Origin: Bacteroidales bacterium | GTDB taxonomy: Bacteria > Bacteroidota > Bacteroidia > Bacteroidales > P3 | Direction: 5' to 3' | Length of the DNA stretch: 27,332 bases | Assembly (NCBI GenBank): GCA_016296345.1 | Contig: JAEDJL010000027.1 | Coordinates: forward strand, 1 to 27,332 | Shown: positions 6,893-15,476 of the stretch, one piece after another | How the letters are laid out: the number at the start of each line of letters is the position of its first letter | Position numbering within the stretch: position 1 is the first letter of the stretch | Made by a program: the position numbers and the translations under genes | Notes under the pieces: generated by a model | Seen by the model: the letters and a program-made list of their open reading frames with translations, nothing else | Database searches by the model: none | Told to the model about the DNA's origin: nothing

Positions 6893-9800
6893 TTATGCTT
6901 TTACTGTTCTGTTGTTTAATCTCAATAGGTTCTTTTTGCGGTATGATTTGACTTCTCGGGAAGCAAAGACGCAATAAACCGTAGGTATTATCACCAAGGT
7001 AACGAGTGTGGAAACCGTAAGTCCTCCAACAATCGCAATACCCATCGGCTGCCATAGTTCACTACCTTCTCCAATTCCCAAACTCATAGGCACCATACCC
7101 AAAATGGTTGTCATGGAAGTCATAAGCACCGGTCTAAGTCTCGACTTTCCTCCCAAAATGACAGCTTGCGATATTCCCATGCCTCTTTCACGGTTGAGGT
7201 TGATGTAATCGACCAAGACGATACCGTTCTTTACCACAATTCCGACAAGCATTATCGCTCCGATAAGGCTCATGAGGTTGATTGTTTCGCCTGTTATGAA
7301 GAGTGAAAGGATAAATCCCACAAAGGCAAACGGAATGGAGAACATGATGATGAAAGGATAGCGAAGGCTCTCGAACTGTGCAGCCATTACTATATAGACT
7401 AACATCAGGATAAGCACCAACAACATTCCCATGTCGGAGAAAGACTCTTGCTGATCTTCCATCGAACCTCCGATTTTTGTTCCTATTTCGGTAGGTATGT
7501 CCATTTTGTCAATCACAGATTGTATGCTTGCTGCTGCAACGTCAAGCGTTGTTCCGTAAAGGGTTGCAGATACTTTGACAACTCTTTCTCTGTCTTGACG
7601 TTTGATTGAAGGCGGTGCTTCTCTTTCTACAACCTTTGCTACTTCGGAGAGCCTTACGGCTTTGCCTTGTGCATTGTATATCAAGATATTCTCTATGTCT
7701 TCGACCGAGCTGCGGTGAGAGCGGTCGTTTCTCACCTTTATCTTATACTCTTCGCCGTCTTCTCTGAACACAGAGGCTGTCATACCATTCATTCTGTTAC
7801 GAACGTAGGTTGAAGCGGTTGCCACGTTCAAGCCGTTCAAAGCTAACTTCTCTCTGTCGAAGTCTATTTGCAACTGAGGTACATATTCGTCTCTGTCGAT
7901 TGCCACGTCTTTCAATCCGGGCATCTTTTCCATTTCAGCTTTGAGGGTTTGGGCAATGCGTTCGGTGGTTTCAAAGTCGTAACCGAAGATTTCGGCATCG
8001 ATTGTACTTCCCGATGTCATTCCGCCCTGTCCTCCTGCCGAAACAGAGAACTTTTCTACCTCGGTGTATGAGGCAATCTCTTTTCTCAATTCGTCGGCAA
8101 TCTCAAACATATCTCTCTTCCGCTCTTCTACATCGGTGAGTTTTATTCTGAAACTCATATAATTGCTTCCCGATGCGTTCATCATGGCAAAAGAGTTTTC
8201 GCTGTCGTCTCCCGGAACTCCCACATCGTAAGTAAATTGCTTAACTTCGGGGAAGTCTGTCTTCAATTTGTTTTGAAATCTTCTTGCTATCTCTTTTGTT
8301 CTCTCTACATTGGCTCCTGCCGGTAATGAAATGTTTCCTGTTATGTGGCTGTTGTCCGAAGCAGGTATGAAGTCAGAGCCGAGAGTTGAGCCGAGTAGCA
8401 GTGAGCCTATGAAGATTGCGGTGGCAATACAGATTGTTACCGTCTTGTGTCTTACAGCCCATGTCAAAAGTTTTGCATACAAGTCGTCAAGTTTGTCCAG
8501 CCCTCTTTTGATAGGAGAATATATTTTGGTAAACAACTTGTTGTGCTTTTTGTCTTTTTCTCTTTTCAAAAGCAATGAACACATCATAGGAGTAAGTGAA
8601 AGAGCCGATGCGGTGGAAACAACCATTATGATACAAATCATCCAACCCAACTGTTTGAACATAATACCTGCCATTCCCGTCATCATGGTGAATGGGAAGA
8701 ACACGGCAATCAGTGTAAGGGTTGTTGCAATAACTGCCACACCTACTTCATTTGTTCCATAAATTGCTGCTTCTCGCGGTTTGCTGCCTCGTTCGATGTG
8801 AGTGGTAACGTTTTCCAACACCACAATGGCGTCATCGACCACCATACCGAGGGCAATGGAAATGGAGGAAAGGGATATGATATTGATTGTATTGCCCGTA
8901 ATGAACAGGTAAATGAAGGAGGCTATCAGTGCAACGGGTATTGTTACCATGATAATGATGGTCGCTCTCCACTCTCCGAGGAAGAACAGCACCACAATCA
9001 CGACAAATAGACACGCCAAGACGAGTGTTTCAACTAAGGAGTTAATGGAGTTCTCGATATTGTCGGTTGTGTTCATCACCTCTTGAAGTTGAATGTCCTT
9101 AGGCAGGTCTTTTTGGATTTTTGGCAACTGTTTGCGGATTTGTTTCATGACCTCCACAGAGTTTGCACCTGTTTGTTTTTGTACCACGATTGCTGCACCT
9201 CTCTTTCCATTGACAAAGCTCTCCTGTGCTTTCTCTTGAACGGTGTCTTTGACGCTTGCAACATCTTTTAGGAAGATTGACTTGCCTCCATAGTTGGCAA
9301 CAACCACATCTTCAAGCTCACGGCTTTCTTTCATTTCTCCTTCTATACGGAGAGAATAGGTTTGCGAGCCTATGTCTATGTTACCTCCCGGAGTGCTTAC
9401 GTTCTCTTTTGCAATCACAGAGCCTATTTGCTCTACCGAAAGGTTGTATGCTTCCAACTTTGTGGGATCGCAATCGATAATAATCTCTCTTTGAGGCGCT
9501 CCCGATATGGAAACCGAACCCACTCCGTTAATTCTGTTCAACGGATTGGCAACTCCGTCGTCCAAAATCTTATATAGAGCTGCCGTACTTTCGTCTGCCG
9601 TTGCCGAAATGATGGTTATCGGCATCATGTCAGTCGAAATCTTCATTATCATAGGGTTTGAACAGCCGTCGGGCAGGTAACTCTTTACCATTTCTATCTT
9701 GTCTCGCATATCATTGACTGCCGCGTCAAGGTCTGTTCCCCAATTAAATTCCACACTTACGATTGCAGTATTCTCTTTTGAGGTTGAGGTTATTTTCTTT

Positions 9801-10030
9801 AAGTCGCTCACAGTACTCAAAGAGCTTTCCATTACTTTGGTTACGTTGTTTTCCACATCTTCTGCACTCGCTCCCGGATAGGACACCAAGACTATGGCGG
9901 TGTTCATCTCTATTTCGGGAAACTGGTCAATGGACAATTTGCTCAAAGAGAAGAGTCCCAAAACGATGATGGCGATAAAAATAAGCGATGTGGTAACCGG
10001 CTTTTTTACCGACGTTTCGTATAGCTTCAT
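6893..10030 (-). CDS. RND multidrug efflux permease (AcrB/HAE1-type)
   Basis: 1045 residues, the normal length for an inner-membrane RND pump, beginning MKLYETSVKKPVTTSLIFIA with the N-terminal membrane helix. The proton-relay residues are present: the Asp pair in TM4 (GMVVDDAIVV, residues about 399-400) and the Lys in TM10 (GIVVKNGIVLVD, about residue 934), so the pump should be proton-driven. Two large periplasmic loops and duplicated six-helix halves fit the family. The Asp pair and overall similarity favour hydrophobic/amphiphilic drug efflux over heavy-metal export, but substrates cannot be read from sequence. Fourth gene in the tetR-led operon; 23 bp separate it from the adaptor gene. 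Confidence 0.95.
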   Translation of the reverse strand: MKLYETSVKKPVTTSLIFIAIIVLGLFSLSKLSIDQFPEIEMNTAIVLVSYPGASAEDVENNVTKVMESSLSTVSDLKKITSTSKENTAIVSVEFNWGTDLDAAVNDMRDKIEMVKSYLPDGCSNPMIMKISTDMMPITIISATADESTAALYKILDDGVANPLNRINGVGSVSISGAPQREIIIDCDPTKLEAYNLSVEQIGSVIAKENVSTPGGNIDIGSQTYSLRIEGEMKESRELEDVVVANYGGKSIFLKDVASVKDTVQEKAQESFVNGKRGAAIVVQKQTGANSVEVMKQIRKQLPKIQKDLPKDIQLQEVMNTTDNIENSINSLVETLVLACLFVVIVVLFFLGEWRATIIIMVTIPVALIASFIYLFITGNTINIISLSSISIALGMVVDDAIVVLENVTTHIERGSKPREAAIYGTNEVGVAVIATTLTLIAVFFPFTMMTGMAGIMFKQLGWMICIIMVVSTASALSLTPMMCSLLLKREKDKKHNKLFTKIYSPIKRGLDKLDDLYAKLLTWAVRHKTVTICIATAIFIGSLLLGSTLGSDFIPASDNSHITGNISLPAGANVERTKEIARRFQNKLKTDFPEVKQFTYDVGVPGDDSENSFAMMNASGSNYMSFRIKLTDVEERKRDMFEIADELRKEIASYTEVEKFSVSAGGQGGMTSGSTIDAEIFGYDFETTERIAQTLKAEMEKMPGLKDVAIDRDEYVPQLQIDFDREKLALNGLNVATASTYVRNRMNGMTASVFREDGEEYKIKVRNDRSHRSSVEDIENILIYNAQGKAVRLSEVAKVVEREAPPSIKRQDRERVVKVSATLYGTTLDVAAASIQSVIDKMDIPTEIGTKIGGSMEDQQESFSDMGMLLVLILMLVYIVMAAQFESLRYPFIIMFSIPFAFVGFILSLFITGETINLMSLIGAIMLVGIVVKNGIVLVDYINLNRERGMGISQAVILGGKSRLRPVLMTSMTTILGMVPMSLGIGEGSELWQPMGIAIVGGLTVSTLVTLVIIPTVYCVFASREVKSYRKKNLLRLNNRTVKA

Positions 10031-10053
10031 TTCTTTAATTCGATTTTAGTGGT

Positions 10054-11061
10054 TTACTTTACTACTTTTACCTTTGAGCCGTCCAATAGTTTGGATTGTC
10101 CTGTGATGACAACATTGTCTCCTTCGTTTACTCCGCTTACAATTTCAAATTTGTCGTCAAGTCGTCTTCCGAGAGTAACTTTGCGATATTCGACAACTCC
10201 GTCCTTTTCCACAAAGACAAAACGGTCGTTTGAACCCGATTGTTTGACAACTGCCTTGTCCGAAACCAAAATTGCGTTTTCTCTTCCCAAGTTAAGCTCC
10301 ACTCTTCCGAACATTCCGGGTTTCAATCTGCCGTTTGCATTGTTTACTTTGACCTCGCAGGTGAATGTTCTGGTGGAAGGGTCTATTGTAGGGTAGATTA
10401 GAGAAATTTTTCCGACAAATTCCTCATCGCCAAAGGTCTCTGTACGCAAAACTACCTGCATTCCGACCTTGACTTTGGTGTAGAAAGATTCGGCAACGTT
10501 GATTTTGACTTTCACGGGGTTGATTTTCATCACCTGCAATATCGGTTGGCTTGCGGCAACGTCGCCGTTGTCAAAGTTTCTCATCGTTACAACTCCGTCA
10601 ATGGGCGAAGTAAGGTAGATATTGGTCTTCAAATTGTCTGCACTCTTCTTTGCCACATCATATTGTACCTGAATTTGGTCCAACTGTTGCTTGCTCACTC
10701 CGCCCGATTGGTAAAGGGCTTTCATTCTGTCCAATTCTACTTTGAGATTTTCCAACTGTGCCATTGTGGTTGCAAGATTGGTACTTTCCATTTTGACAAG
10801 TTGCTGTCCTTTTCTTACTCTGTCGCCAACCTCTACCATGATTTTCTCAATTCGAGTACCGCCTGCAGATGTTATGTAGTTCTTTACTTCGGCATCGACG
10901 GTCGAAGAAAATTCATAAATCCTATCTATTTCTTGGGCTGTTGCCACTTCGGTTTTTACACTGAAAGTTTCTTCTTCCGCTTTCTTGTTTGCGTCTTGTT
11001 TCTTTGAACAGCCGACAAACAACATCGGTGTCAATACTGCCAAATAAATCAATCTTTTCAT
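10054..11061 (-). CDS. Periplasmic adaptor (membrane fusion) lipoprotein of RND pump
   Basis: 335 residues with a lipoprotein signal: MKRLIYLAVLTPMLFVGC, Cys18 being the lipidation site. The HlyD/AcrA order is visible: first lipoyl half (YITSAGGTRIEKIMVEVG), helical hairpin (about 88-130; TTMAQLENLKVELDRMKALYQ...), second lipoyl half (TSPIDGVVTMRNFDNGDV), beta-barrel and membrane-proximal domain to the C-terminus. It links the inner-membrane pump to the outer-membrane channel encoded upstream. The hairpin is short, typical for Bacteroidota RND adaptors. It lies 43 bp after the tolC-like gene and 23 bp before the pump. Confidence 0.93.
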   Translation of the reverse strand: MKRLIYLAVLTPMLFVGCSKKQDANKKAEEETFSVKTEVATAQEIDRIYEFSSTVDAEVKNYITSAGGTRIEKIMVEVGDRVRKGQQLVKMESTNLATTMAQLENLKVELDRMKALYQSGGVSKQQLDQIQVQYDVAKKSADNLKTNIYLTSPIDGVVTMRNFDNGDVAASQPILQVMKINPVKVKINVAESFYTKVKVGMQVVLRTETFGDEEFVGKISLIYPTIDPSTRTFTCEVKVNNANGRLKPGMFGRVELNLGRENAILVSDKAVVKQSGSNDRFVFVEKDGVVEYRKVTLGRRLDDKFEIVSGVNEGDNVVITGQSKLLDGSKVKVVK

Positions 11062-11104
11062 TTTTCGCTTTACGTTTTGTTATTGTTTTTGTTCTCTTTG
11101 TTTT

Positions 11105-12466
11105 CTATTCTCTTCCCAATACTTTTTCCAAATTTGTTTGTGCTGTCAAAAAGTCGTACAACGATTGTTGGTAATTGAGGTTTGCCTGTGTCATCGAAAG
11201 TTCGCTGTCGTTCAATTCGAGTATTGTTCCCGAACCTGTCTGATAACGTACTTTTGCAATCTCATATCCTCGTTCTGCCTGACTGATTGCGTCTTTGTTT
11301 ACCGAGAGTTGCTCCTGTGCTGCTTTCATATTGTTGATTGCAGCTTGAATTTGCAAGTCTATTCCGTCAGAAGCGTACTGCTTTTGCAACTGCAACTCTT
11401 GCAAACTGATTTTTAGTTGTTTTGCTTTATTGACTACCGTTCTTCCGTTGAAGATTGGAATGCTCAACTGCAAGCCTACGGCAGCACTTCCCACCCAGTT
11501 ATATTCCGAAAATCTGAAATCCTCTGCCTGAGTTTGGTAAGCATATTGTCCGAATGCAGACAAGGAAGGCAGGTGTTGGCTGTTTACCATCTTCAAGCTG
11601 TGTTGCAAACTCATGATGTTCAAATCCAACTGTCTCAATTCGGAGTTGTTGTTTACAGCTCGCTCGCTTTCTGCATCGGTTAGGCTTACAATTCTGTCGG
11701 AAAAGTCTTCCAAGTTCTCCAAAAACACAATTTCTTGTTCCTGAGGAAGAGACAATATCATTTTTAGTTGAAGTATTGCAAGCTCCAAGCCATTCTTTGC
11801 AGCAATGTAAGAAGGGTTGAGGTTGTTTACTTGAACCTTTGCTCTGATAAGGTCATATTCCGAAACAACTCCCTGTTCGAAGCCTGCCTCTGTTGTTTTT
11901 AGTGTTTCCTTTGCGTTGTTTATGCTGCGTTCAAGTACTTTCAGGCTGTTCTTTGCCAAAAGTACTGCAAAGTATGCGTCTTTCACTTGCTTTGTCATGT
12001 CGATTTTGGAAGCTCTTGCCTGCTCCAAAATGAGGTCTATCTCGCATTGTTTCGACTTTATTTGTTCCCACAAAGAGAAATTGACCAAAGGCAATGCTGC
12101 CGACACGGTTCCGGTATAGGAGTTCTTGTATCCGATTTCCATATACTTCTGTCCTCCCATCATCTGTGAGAAACTCTCGGGCATAAACATGACGGACTTC
12201 ATTATGTTGTTGGTGTATTGTCCCGAAGCGGACAAAGACGGCAACAGATTGCCCAAAGCCTCTTTTTTACTGTAATCTACTCTTTGAATTTCCAACTCCG
12301 CAATTTTTATAGTGGGGTTGTTGTCATGTGCAATTTTGAGTGCGGTTGCCAAGTCCAAGTTCAAAATGCTGTCTTTCTCCTGCTGTGCAAATGTTGCGTG
12401 GGAAAAGCCAAGCAAACACAAGAACATGGAAAGGTTTCCAACTCTTTGCAAAAACTTTTTTCTCAT
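11105..12466 (-). CDS. TolC-family outer-membrane efflux protein
   Basis: 453 residues with a signal peptide ending near SHATFAQ. The sequence has the two-fold TolC repeat: long amphipathic helices, Gln/Asn-rich, with NNNPTIKIAELEIQ-like starts, and the closing segment TGSGTILELNDSELSMTQA followed by a helix ending LEKVLGRE. It should form the outer-membrane channel of the tripartite pump. It begins 5 bp after the tetR stop codon, so it is transcribed with the regulator. Confidence 0.93.
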   Translation of the reverse strand: MRKKFLQRVGNLSMFLCLLGFSHATFAQQEKDSILNLDLATALKIAHDNNPTIKIAELEIQRVDYSKKEALGNLLPSLSASGQYTNNIMKSVMFMPESFSQMMGGQKYMEIGYKNSYTGTVSAALPLVNFSLWEQIKSKQCEIDLILEQARASKIDMTKQVKDAYFAVLLAKNSLKVLERSINNAKETLKTTEAGFEQGVVSEYDLIRAKVQVNNLNPSYIAAKNGLELAILQLKMILSLPQEQEIVFLENLEDFSDRIVSLTDAESERAVNNNSELRQLDLNIMSLQHSLKMVNSQHLPSLSAFGQYAYQTQAEDFRFSEYNWVGSAAVGLQLSIPIFNGRTVVNKAKQLKISLQELQLQKQYASDGIDLQIQAAINNMKAAQEQLSVNKDAISQAERGYEIAKVRYQTGSGTILELNDSELSMTQANLNYQQSLYDFLTAQTNLEKVLGRE

Positions 12467-12471
12467 AGTCT

Positions 12472-13101
12472 CTATAAATTGTTTTTAATTCGTTTGTTCC
12501 ATTTGTCCATATTGCTATCCATATACTGAACTCCTTCTACGGAAGAGATGCCTCGCATTATTGTACAAAGCAATCTGAACTTCAACTCTTTCTCATTGTA
12601 CTTGGAGTTCTTCTTCAAAAAGTCGGGGTGTGAGGAATAAATCATGTTTAACTCGATTATGTTCAAGAAAAACTCCTCATCAATGTCTTTTTTGACAAAT
12701 CCCTCCTTTTGGGCTTGCTCAAGAAATCGTCCTGTCTTCGATTTGGTGAACTGAACGTGTTTAGTCAAAACTCGTTTGTATATTTCGGGATATACTTTTT
12801 TCAGTTCGGTTGTAAAAGTGAACATTTCGCCCGAAATAGACCACATAAGGCTCACAATATTCATGAAGAAATCGAACGCATTCTCGCTTTCGCTTTCAAG
12901 TTTGCTGCATTTGTCAAAAAGCTTATTGTGCATAAACTCCATACATTCAAGTATGAGCTGCCCCTTGTTCTCAAAATTTTCATACAATGTACGTTTCGAT
13001 ATTCCCAAATCGGAAGCTACTTCGTCCATTGTTACATTCCTGCAAGAGCGTTTTGACAACAAAAACTCGCAGGCTCGACTAATCATTTCAACTTTTTCCA
13101 T
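12472..13101 (-). CDS. TetR-family regulator, first gene of the efflux operon
   Basis: 209 residues. The N-terminal TetR helix-turn-helix is clear (VTMDEVASDLGISKRTLYENF, residues about 24-44), followed by a divergent ligand-binding domain with a C-terminal tail reaching NKRIKNNL. It is the first gene of a five-gene leftward operon whose other members make a tripartite pump and a PII-like protein, so autorepression and induction by a pump substrate is the simplest model. A -7 box lies about 95 bp upstream (13195-13202) and a 15-bp imperfect palindrome (13159-13173) lies between that box and the start codon, a fitting place for an operator. Confidence 0.92.
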   Translation of the reverse strand: MEKVEMISRACEFLLSKRSCRNVTMDEVASDLGISKRTLYENFENKGQLILECMEFMHNKLFDKCSKLESESENAFDFFMNIVSLMWSISGEMFTFTTELKKVYPEIYKRVLTKHVQFTKSKTGRFLEQAQKEGFVKKDIDEEFFLNIIELNMIYSSHPDFLKKNSKYNEKELKFRLLCTIMRGISSVEGVQYMDSNMDKWNKRIKNNL

Positions 13102-13158
13102 TTGATGTATTCATTGTTTATTCCGTTGTTTCGCAAGCCTTGTTTTGTTTGCGTTTTC

Positions 13159-13173
13159 GGGCTTTGAAAACCC
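13159..13173. promoter_or_regulatory. Candidate TetR operator
   Basis: gggctttgaaaaccc is an imperfect palindrome (ggg/ccc ends, ttt/aaa inside) located about 20-35 bp downstream of the tetR -7 box and 58 bp before the tetR start codon. The position would let the repressor block its own transcription. The match is short and AT-rich, so chance is possible. Confidence 0.3.
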
Positions 13174-13194
13174 TCAATCGCTCAAAAACGGCTG

Positions 13195-13202
13195 CAAAAT
13201 TA
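13195..13202 (-). promoter_or_regulatory. -7 box of the tetR efflux operon
   Basis: TAATTTTG on the minus strand fits TAnnTTTG. Upstream TTTTG lies at 16 nt (13223-13219) and another TTTG at 29 nt; neither spacing is ideal. A start near 13188 would leave a leader of about 87 nt. Confidence 0.45.
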
Positions 13203-13281
13203 CAGAAAACTCAGAAAACAAAACGAGTTTTCAAAGTTTTTGTTGCGTGGTGTATCTCATTTAACAATATTTAAGCGTAGC

Positions 13282-13357
13282 AAAACGCCGTTTTATCCTG
13301 ACAAGACGCCGTTTCACTAAAATAAAACGGCGATTTATTTTACCAAAACGGCGTTTT
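13282..13357. repeat. Array 1: four AAAACGSCGTTTT units, exact 21-bp period
   Basis: Copies at 13282-13294 (aaaacgccgtttt), 13303-13315 (aagacgccgtttc), 13324-13336 (aaaacggcgattt) and 13345-13357 (aaaacggcgtttt), each 13 bp with 8-bp unrelated spacers. Centres are 13288, 13309, 13330 and 13351. The unit is its own reverse complement except for the central C/G, and the order here is C, C, G, G, so the whole array is an inverted repeat. It lies between the divergent tetR operon and glmS. Confidence 0.93.
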
Positions 13358-13508
13358 GTAACAGCTTTATTTGCAAAGGTTTAAGTCGAAGGGTGAATTG
13401 ACGGTTTTTCAAGGCGGAATTTTTGGGTAAAAGCAGCTGTTGGCAGGGGTAAATGCAATTTTTTTTGATTTTTTTGCCTCGAAGAGTGTGTATTATCGGC
13501 TTTTTGTG

Positions 13509-13516
13509 TAATTTTG
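13509..13516 (+). promoter_or_regulatory. -7 box of glmS
   Basis: TAATTTTG at 13509-13516 fits TAnnTTTG and is 31 bp before the glmS ATG. No correctly spaced TTTG is visible upstream, so this is a partial match. Confidence 0.4.
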
Positions 13517-13547
13517 CGTTGAAATAATCAAGAAAAAAGCTACGTTT

Positions 13548-15392
13548 ATGTGTGGAATAGTAGGATACATAGGTTCGCAAGAGGCGTTTCCTATTTTGAT
13601 AAAGGGTTTGCATCGTTTGGAATACAGAGGTTATGACAGTGCCGGAGTTGCTTTGTTGAACGACAAGGGCGAGTTGAATGTTTTTAAGACCAAAGGAAAG
13701 GTTGCAAACTTGGAGAAATTTTGTGAAAGCAAGGATATAAGCGGTACAATCGGCATTGCTCACACTCGTTGGGCAACTCACGGAGAGCCATCGGACGTGA
13801 ATGCTCACCCGCATTACTCTCAGAGCAAGAACATTGCTTTGATTCACAATGGTATCATCGAAAATTACCTTACTTTGAAGGAGTTTTTGAAAAATGAAGG
13901 CTTCTCTTTTAAGACCGAAACGGACACCGAGGTGCTTGTTCAGCTGATTGAGTACATGAAAGGCAAGTACTCTTGTGAATTGTATGACGCTGTGCAGCAC
14001 GCTTTGTCGCAGGTTGAGGGTGCATACGCTATTGGCGTGATAGAAAGAGGCAGACCCGATGTGTTGATTGCCGCAAGGAAAGGCAGCCCGCTTGTTATCG
14101 GTATAGGCGAAAACGAGTTTTTCCTCGGTTCTGACGCTTCTCCGATTATTGAATACACCAAAAAAGTGGTGTATGTGGAAGACGAAGAAGTTGCAAAGCT
14201 CACTCGCGACAAAGATTTGGAGATAAGAAATCTTTCGGATGTGGTTGTAAAACACGATGTGCAGGAGTTGAAGTTCTCTTTGAGCGAAATTGAGAAGGGA
14301 GGATACCCTCATTTTATGCTGAAAGAGATTTTTGAACAGCCGAAAGCTCTCAAAATGTGTATGAACGGAAGAGTGAACGAGCAGTTGAAAGAGATCAAGT
14401 TGAGCGGAATAATAGACAACATGGAGAGATTTCGTTCGGCAAAAAGGATACTTATTTCGGCTTGCGGAACTTCTTGGCATGCAGGTTTGATAGGCAAATA
14501 TCTTTTTGAATATTACTGCAAAATCCCTGTGGAGATAGAAGTTGCTTCGGAGTTCAGGTATCGCAATCCGGTAATCTTTTCGGACGATATTTTGATAGCA
14601 ATATCCCAGTCGGGAGAAACTGCCGACACCTTGGCAGCAATAGAACTTGCAAAAGCCAGTGGAGCATTCACATACGGAATTTGTAATGTTGTTGGCAGCA
14701 GTATTGCCCGTGCAACTCATTCAGGCACATATACTCACGCAGGTCCGGAAATAGGCGTTGCTTCAACCAAGGCTTTCACAACCCAAGTTGCGGTTTTGAT
14801 AATGATGTCTGCAACCATAGGAAGACAACTCGGCACTGTGGACAATCAACAGTACTTGCAGCTTGTCGAAGGATTGGAAACGATAGACGAAAAGATTGAA
14901 GAAATTTTGCAGCAAGCCTCAAAGATAGAAGGCATATCAAAAATCTTCACTTACGCAAGGAACTTTATCTACTTGGGACGAGGATACAACTATCCGGTTG
15001 CCCTTGAGGGAGCTTTGAAGCTAAAAGAAATTTCGTACATTCATGCAGAAGGTTATCCGGCTGCCGAAATGAAGCATGGTCCGATAGCCTTGATTGACGA
15101 GGAAATGCCGATTGTGGTCATTGCTCCGAAGTTTGGAATTTACGATAAGATATTAAGCAATGTCCAGGAGGTAAAATCGAGAAAGGGAAGGATAATTGCA
15201 ATAGTAACAAAGGGCGATACACAGATAAAAGAACTTGCAGACTATGTGATAGAAATTCCTGAGAGCATCGACAGTCTTTCACCTCTTTTGACGGTTGTTC
15301 CTTTGCAGTTGCTTTCTTACTATGTTGCAATAGCAAAGGGCAGAGATGTCGATCAGCCTCGAAATCTTGCCAAGTCGGTAACGGTTGAATAA
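13548..15392 (+). CDS. glmS: Glutamine-fructose-6-phosphate aminotransferase (isomerizing)
   Basis: 614 residues, usual length for GlmS. It makes glucosamine-6-phosphate from fructose-6-phosphate and glutamine, the first step to UDP-GlcNAc for peptidoglycan and lipopolysaccharide, in the cytoplasm. The N-terminal class-II glutaminase starts MCGIVGYIG with the catalytic Cys2 and contains HTRWATHG and the LEYRGYDSAG motif. Two SIS sugar-isomerase domains follow: SACGTSWHAGL and SQSGETADTLAA in the first, YLGRGYNYPVALEGALKLKE in the second. The C-terminus is the canonical NLAKSVTVE. A hairpin terminator follows at 15413-15445. The large minus-strand frame inside it (13335-14720) is an antisense shadow. 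Confidence 0.97.
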   Translation: MCGIVGYIGSQEAFPILIKGLHRLEYRGYDSAGVALLNDKGELNVFKTKGKVANLEKFCESKDISGTIGIAHTRWATHGEPSDVNAHPHYSQSKNIALIHNGIIENYLTLKEFLKNEGFSFKTETDTEVLVQLIEYMKGKYSCELYDAVQHALSQVEGAYAIGVIERGRPDVLIAARKGSPLVIGIGENEFFLGSDASPIIEYTKKVVYVEDEEVAKLTRDKDLEIRNLSDVVVKHDVQELKFSLSEIEKGGYPHFMLKEIFEQPKALKMCMNGRVNEQLKEIKLSGIIDNMERFRSAKRILISACGTSWHAGLIGKYLFEYYCKIPVEIEVASEFRYRNPVIFSDDILIAISQSGETADTLAAIELAKASGAFTYGICNVVGSSIARATHSGTYTHAGPEIGVASTKAFTTQVAVLIMMSATIGRQLGTVDNQQYLQLVEGLETIDEKIEEILQQASKIEGISKIFTYARNFIYLGRGYNYPVALEGALKLKEISYIHAEGYPAAEMKHGPIALIDEEMPIVVIAPKFGIYDKILSNVQEVKSRKGRIIAIVTKGDTQIKELADYVIEIPESIDSLSPLLTVVPLQLLSYYVAIAKGRDVDQPRNLAKSVTVE

Positions 15393-15412
15393 AATAGCGA
15401 TTGAACAAAATC

Positions 15413-15445
15413 AAAGACCGACTTGCACAAACAAGCTCGGTCTTT
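15413..15445 (+). terminator. Hairpin terminator after glmS
   Basis: aaagaccga (15413-15421) pairs with tcggtcttt (15437-15445), extended inside by cttg/caag across a one-base bulge, with a small loop. It starts 20 bp after the glmS stop and ends in a short T-rich stretch. Confidence 0.65.
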
Positions 15446-15476
15446 GTTGCTTTCAGATGTACCAAAACAAATAAAG

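Larger units (their letters stand above)
13102..13547. other. Divergent regulatory gap tetR / glmS
   Basis: 446 bp holding the tetR -7 box and candidate operator, array 1 of the 21-bp-period repeats (13282-13357), and the likely glmS promoter. There is no gene-like frame. A T-rich run at 13459-13475 precedes glmS. I see no glmS ribozyme, which is a Firmicutes-type element. Confidence 0.6.

Noticed and set aside
6885..7055. N-terminal extension of the PII-like protein
   Set aside because: It overlaps the 3' end of the RND pump gene in another frame, and ATG 6884 gives the family-length protein directly after the pump stop codon.
13282..13357. CRISPR-like reading of the 21-bp-period arrays
   Set aside because: A 13-bp unit with 8-bp spacers is far too short for CRISPR, no cas genes are present, and three small arrays sit in unrelated gaps.
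13358..13547. glmS ribozyme upstream of glmS
   Set aside because: The known ribozyme is essentially a Firmicutes feature and its conserved core is not visible in this AT-rich gap.
13335..14720. 461-residue minus-strand frame over glmS
   Set aside because: It is opposite to a full-length glmS with all motifs, has no domain I recognise, and is rich in Cys/His/Phe as antisense frames often are.
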